This document shows positions 7,094 to 9,888 of a stretch of 9,888 nt of DNA, piece after piece. This DNA comes from Candidatus Uhrbacteria bacterium (GTDB lineage Bacteria; Patescibacteriota; Patescibacteriia; UBA9934; GWF2-40-263). The notes beneath the pieces are model-generated. The model saw only the letters and a list, made by a program, of their open reading frames with translations. It had not been told where the DNA came from and ran no database searches. The translations under genes and the position numbers were made by a program. Each line of letters opens with the position of its first letter. Within the stretch, counting starts at the first letter, position 1. Where the stretch lies: contig JABITQ010000033.1 in the NCBI GenBank assembly GCA_018700535.1, forward strand, positions 1-9,888. The letters are read 5' to 3'.

Positions 7094-8416
7094 ATGTTCG
7101 TCTGCAATAACTGCGATGCCCAATCGCTAAAATGGGCCGGGAGGTGTACTGAGTGCAGCAAGTGGGGCACACTTCTCGAACAAGCAAACACAAAGGGGGT
7201 TCGGTCCAAAGGGGCCGGATCTTTTTCGTCTATGAAGATTAAGGCTGCTGTGAGTAAGCCCTTGAGCGAAGTCGCGAGCCAAAACGAGCACGTTCGCGTA
7301 TCAACCGGCGATCCTGAGATCGACCGCGTACTTGGAGGTGGAATCGTAACTGGATCGATCGTCCTTATATCCGGAGAACCTGGGATCGGTAAATCCACCA
7401 TGGTCGCAGCTATCGCAGGATCGATCACCTCTAGCGTCCTCTACATCTCTGGAGAAGAATCCCCCGCACAACTAGCCGCACGATTCTCTCGACTAGGGAA
7501 AACAACATCAAAGATAAACGTCCTAGAACCCCTCCCCGTCGAAGCCTTGGTTGCAACCATCGAAAAAGAAAAGCCAACACTAGCAATCATCGACTCAGTC
7601 CAAACCCTAAGCTCAAACCTATTAGACAACGCCCCCGGCTCCCCCACCATGGTGCGCTACGGGACATCACTATTACTCGACCTAGCCAAACGCTCGGGCG
7701 TAGCAATCCTTCTAGTAGGCCAGGTAACAAAGGACGGATCAGTCGCAGGACCAAAAACCCTCGAGCACCTCGTCGACGCAGTTATCTCATTAGAGGGCGA
7801 CCCCGTGCATGCCTACCGAATGTTGCGCGCAGGCAAAAACAGATTCGGCTCAACAGACGAGATCGGTGTTTTTGAAATGACAGACAAAGGCCTAATAGCA
7901 GTCGCAAACCCATCAGCAAAATTTTTAGAAGAACGAGCCGCAAATCCGGGGTCTGTGATTGCAGCAACCGTCGAAGGCTCACGCGTGTTCCTCGTGGAGG
8001 TGCAGGCGTTGGTAGAAAAGACGTCTTATGGAAACCCCGTGCGACGCGCGAGTGGGTTTGATCAAAACCGTTTGCAGATGTTGGTTGCGATTTTGTCGAA
8101 GCGTGCTGGGTTGAAATTAGGTGAGCAGGATGTGTATGTAAACGTAATCGGTGGGATGAAGTTAAGCGAGCCCGCTGCGGACTTAGCAATTTGCGCCGCG
8201 ATCAAGGGTGCGTTTTTGAACCAGGCGGATCCAGTGGCGACTGTTTATATTGGAGAGGTTGGATTGGGGGGTGAGGTTAGGAGTGCTCCACTGACTCATA
8301 AAAGATTAAACGAAACTTCTAGATTAGGAATTGAGAGAGCGGTGATCCCTGCTAAAGCACGAGTTAAGATTGAGGGGGTGGAGATTAAGAGAGTTGGGAA
8401 TGTTAAGGAGGTTTAG
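7094..8416 (+). CDS. radA: DNA repair and recombination ATPase RadA/Sms
   Basis: RadA is a hexameric, RecA-like DNA motor that promotes branch migration of recombination intermediates. The C4 zinc finger has C4, C7, C18 and C21. Walker A GEPGIGKS is at 94-101, Walker B LAIIDS at 163-168 and the RadA signature KNRFG at 248-252. The C-terminal Lon-like domain covers about 275-440. The start is the ATG at 7094, giving 440 residues: the zinc finger begins three residues in, as in the family, and the gap to the previous stop is 4 bases, as elsewhere in the cluster. An upstream in-frame ATG at 7055 would overlap the previous gene and add 13 residues unlike RadA. Codon choice changes near 7950-7990: before it Leu is mostly CTA/CTC and Ala GCA/GCC; after it Leu is TTG/TTA, Val GTG/GTT and Ala GCG, with AGA/AGG for Arg near the end. 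An AAGGAGG at 8405-8411 lies within the last codons with no gene after it. Identification is certain. Confidence 0.96.
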   Translation: MFVCNNCDAQSLKWAGRCTECSKWGTLLEQANTKGVRSKGAGSFSSMKIKAAVSKPLSEVASQNEHVRVSTGDPEIDRVLGGGIVTGSIVLISGEPGIGKSTMVAAIAGSITSSVLYISGEESPAQLAARFSRLGKTTSKINVLEPLPVEALVATIEKEKPTLAIIDSVQTLSSNLLDNAPGSPTMVRYGTSLLLDLAKRSGVAILLVGQVTKDGSVAGPKTLEHLVDAVISLEGDPVHAYRMLRAGKNRFGSTDEIGVFEMTDKGLIAVANPSAKFLEERAANPGSVIAATVEGSRVFLVEVQALVEKTSYGNPVRRASGFDQNRLQMLVAILSKRAGLKLGEQDVYVNVIGGMKLSEPAADLAICAAIKGAFLNQADPVATVYIGEVGLGGEVRSAPLTHKRLNETSRLGIERAVIPAKARVKIEGVEIKRVGNVKEV

Positions 8417-8458
8417 GTTGTTTGAAATAAAGCCAAAAAAAACTTAAAACACTGCAGG

Positions 8459-8514
8459 ATTTCAAAACGCCGTACTTAAGGTCCGATCGGACCTTAAGTA
8501 CGGCGTTTTGAAAT
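8459..8514. terminator. Perfect 56-bp palindrome between convergent genes, probable bidirectional terminator
   Basis: The 28-base arms are exact reverse complements with no spacer (centre between 8486 and 8487), so an RNA copy would form a long hairpin closed by a GAUC tetraloop. It lies 42 bases past the radA stop and 95 bases past the recG stop. An A8 run (8435-8442) lies on the left and a T-rich stretch with T5 (8518-8525) on the right, so each strand has a U-rich tract downstream of the hairpin. The stem base is itself AAAAC paired with GTTTT. These traits fit a shared intrinsic terminator. The stem is longer than termination needs, and the U tracts are not directly adjacent to it, so another role cannot be excluded. 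Confidence 0.72.
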
Positions 8515-8531
8515 ATCTTCTTTTTATCTTC

Positions 8532-8599
8532 CTACCCCCCTCGAATCACCGTTCCGGTCCCCCTCCTTTTAAGGATGGGGAATGAGGAGTTAGGGGTGG
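8532..8599. repeat. GC-rich structured intergenic element able to fold as a three-way junction; possible dispersed repeat
   Basis: Between the palindrome and the recG stop, several complementary blocks nest together. An outer stem pairs 8532-8538 with 8593-8599 (seven pairs, one G-T). It continues as 8539-8542 with 8584-8587 after a five-base bulge. Inside are two hairpins: 8548-8551 with 8555-8558, and 8560-8568 with 8571-8580 with one bulged T. The second hairpin has only two unpaired bases at its tip, so its top pairs would open. No T run follows on either strand, so it does not look like a terminator. The C-rich then G-rich layout resembles dispersed palindromic intergenic repeats in other bacteria, which is recollection and not a database result. 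It could also be a transcribed structured RNA. Confidence 0.4.
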
Positions 8600-8609
8600 T
8601 TGCTTAAAC

Positions 8610-9888
8610 CTACTCCAAATGAACCCTCTCAAACTCACGCTCTACCCTCTCCCCAACCAAAGGATAGTCATCAAGCCCTGGGTCCTTACTTAAAATCTCC
8701 CCCGCCAAATCTCTCGCCTTTTTCATCAACTCAACATCCGCCGGCGTAGCCAACTTAAAGTCCGGAAACCCACTCTGCGCATTCCCAAACACATTCCCTG
8801 GCCCGCGCAGCTCCAAATCTTTCTCCGCCAATTTAAACCCATCCACCGTCTCCTCCATCGCCTTCAACCTACTCTCCCCGTTTGCCGTCAACGTCTCCCC
8901 CGGCAATAGGTAGCAATACGATTGGATATCTGATCGCCCAACGCGTCCGCGCAATTGGTGCAACTGCGCGAGGCCGAAACGCTCAGCGCCGACAATCACC
9001 ATTACACTCGCGTTCGGGATATCTACTCCAACCTCTACTACTGTTGTAGAAACTAATACGTCTATTTTGTTATCGCGGAATTTTACAATCGCTTCCTCTT
9101 TCTCATCTGATTTCAACCGCCCGTGCAGCACGCCAATCTTTACGTCCTTGAGCGCGCCCTTTTTCAAATCCTTCGCAACCTCTGCCACAGACTTTGCCCC
9201 AAGCTTGTCTGATGGGTCGATCAGCGGGCAAACAACAAACACCTGCCTCCCCTCGCCAACCTGCGCGCGCACATGGTCCCACATACCTTGCTGTTGCTTT
9301 ACTGGCACAACCGCAGTCGCAACAGGCAAACGTCCTTTTGGCATCTCGTTTAAGATTGATAATTCCAAATCACCATAGATCGTCAACGCAAGTGAGCGTG
9401 GGATTGGAGTGGCTGTCATTGATAGTAGGTGTGGTGCGGGCTTGTCGCCTGTGTCGAGGAGGGCGTGGCGTTGCTCTACACCAAAGCGATGCTGCTCGTC
9501 GATAATCATGAGGCCGACGTCGCCGAGCTGCACTTTGTCTTGCAGGAGTGCGTGGGTACCCAAAATACAATCCACCTCTCCGTTGTTAATCTTTTCGATC
9601 AAATCAGTTTTAGAAATAGTCTCCTCCCCAAGCTTCTGCTGCGACCTTGTTAACAATGCGACAGGCTTATCCACAAACTTCACAAACGCCGCATGTTGCT
9701 GTGTGGCGAGGATTTCTGTCGGGGCTAAGTAAACAACCCTTTGGCCAACTCTAAGCGCGCTAGCGGCCGCTGCTGCGGACACAACGGTCTTCCCGGACCC
9801 AACATCCCCCTCAAGCAGACGGTTCATGGGGTGCGGCTTTTCCATATCCTGCACAATCTCCCATGTCGCCTTCTTTTGCGCGTTAGTA
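8610..9888 (-). CDS. recG: ATP-dependent DNA helicase RecG, 5' (N-terminal) part outside the window
   Basis: RecG is a superfamily 2 helicase that remodels stalled forks and branched recombination intermediates. The frame is open to the right edge, beginning TNAQKKATWEIVQDM, which matches the RecG segment just before motif I. About 425 C-terminal residues are visible of a usual 680-700, so the N-terminal wedge domain is missing. The GTG at 9854 is internal and not a start. Motifs in order: Walker A GDVGSGKT (9786-9809), DEQHRFG beginning at 9500, then TATPIPR, the RGRVGRS arginine-finger motif, and the RecG C-terminal region with GPGNVFGNAQSGFPDF. The stop is TAG at 8610-8612. The gene converges on radA, sharing the palindrome terminator. 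Codon choice varies in blocks: the last 100 or so codons prefer GGG, GCG and TTG, while a block near 9400-9560 prefers C- and A-ending codons such as CTC, CTA and GAC. Identification is certain; only the start is unknown. Confidence 0.95.
   Translation of the reverse strand, partial: TNAQKKATWEIVQDMEKPHPMNRLLEGDVGSGKTVVSAAAAASALRVGQRVVYLAPTEILATQQHAAFVKFVDKPVALLTRSQQKLGEETISKTDLIEKINNGEVDCILGTHALLQDKVQLGDVGLMIIDEQHRFGVEQRHALLDTGDKPAPHLLSMTATPIPRSLALTIYGDLELSILNEMPKGRLPVATAVVPVKQQQGMWDHVRAQVGEGRQVFVVCPLIDPSDKLGAKSVAEVAKDLKKGALKDVKIGVLHGRLKSDEKEEAIVKFRDNKIDVLVSTTVVEVGVDIPNASVMVIVGAERFGLAQLHQLRGRVGRSDIQSYCYLLPGETLTANGESRLKAMEETVDGFKLAEKDLELRGPGNVFGNAQSGFPDFKLATPADVELMKKARDLAGEILSKDPGLDDYPLVGERVEREFERVHLE

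Noticed and set aside
7033..8189. - strand open frames of 131 and 135 codons opposite radA and its upstream boundary
   Set aside because: They overlap the well-supported RadA frame, look compositionally odd as proteins and have no domain.
8405..8411. AAGGAGG resembling a strong Shine-Dalgarno
   Set aside because: It encodes the last radA residues and no open frame follows it before the palindrome.
8417..8609. A small gene or tRNA in the radA-recG gap
   Set aside because: No cloverleaf and no credible short coding frame; the gap is accounted for by the palindrome and the structured element.
9852..9854. GTG as the recG start
   Set aside because: The frame continues to the window edge with conserved RecG residues (TNAQKKA), so the GTG encodes an internal Val.

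Overview
The window looks like a chromosome segment from a Patescibacteria (CPR)-type bacterium. This is inference from gene content and style, with no marker gene present: very short gene spacing, a two-membrane-span pilin-like segment of the kind common in those genomes, a membrane-anchored beta-propeller, and start codons with no Shine-Dalgarno sequence. No rRNA, tRNA, CRISPR array, transposase or phage gene was seen.

Layout. Seven genes run on the + strand with gaps of only 2 to 18 bases: the 3' part of htpX (membrane zinc protease), clpC (double-AAA+ unfoldase), an unrecognised membrane protein, a membrane-anchored beta-propeller protein, a DsbA-like thiol oxidoreductase, a cysteine-rich secreted protein that joins a VirB2-like two-span segment to an M15 (VanY-type) peptidase domain, and radA (DNA repair and recombination ATPase). 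A 193-base gap follows. It holds a perfect 56-bp palindrome, probably the shared terminator, and a second, GC-rich element that can fold as a three-way junction. Beyond it, on the - strand and convergent, lies the C-terminal part of recG, which runs off the right edge.

How the genes may work together. HtpX and ClpC are protein quality-control enzymes for membrane and cytoplasm. The middle four genes (3190-7089) all encode proteins predicted to sit in or outside the membrane. The DsbA-like enzyme lies two bases upstream of a gene whose predicted extracytoplasmic parts carry 18 cysteines, so it is a natural candidate to fold that product. The peptidase domain keeps its zinc and catalytic motif residues, so the fusion may cut peptidoglycan around an envelope apparatus. 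RadA and RecG both act on recombination intermediates and converge on the terminator.

Most worth a second look: the pilin-like/M15 fusion and its DsbA partner, the uniform SD-less TAA-N(2-6)-T-ATG junctions, the 56-bp palindrome with its folded neighbour, and abrupt changes in synonymous codon choice inside radA and recG.
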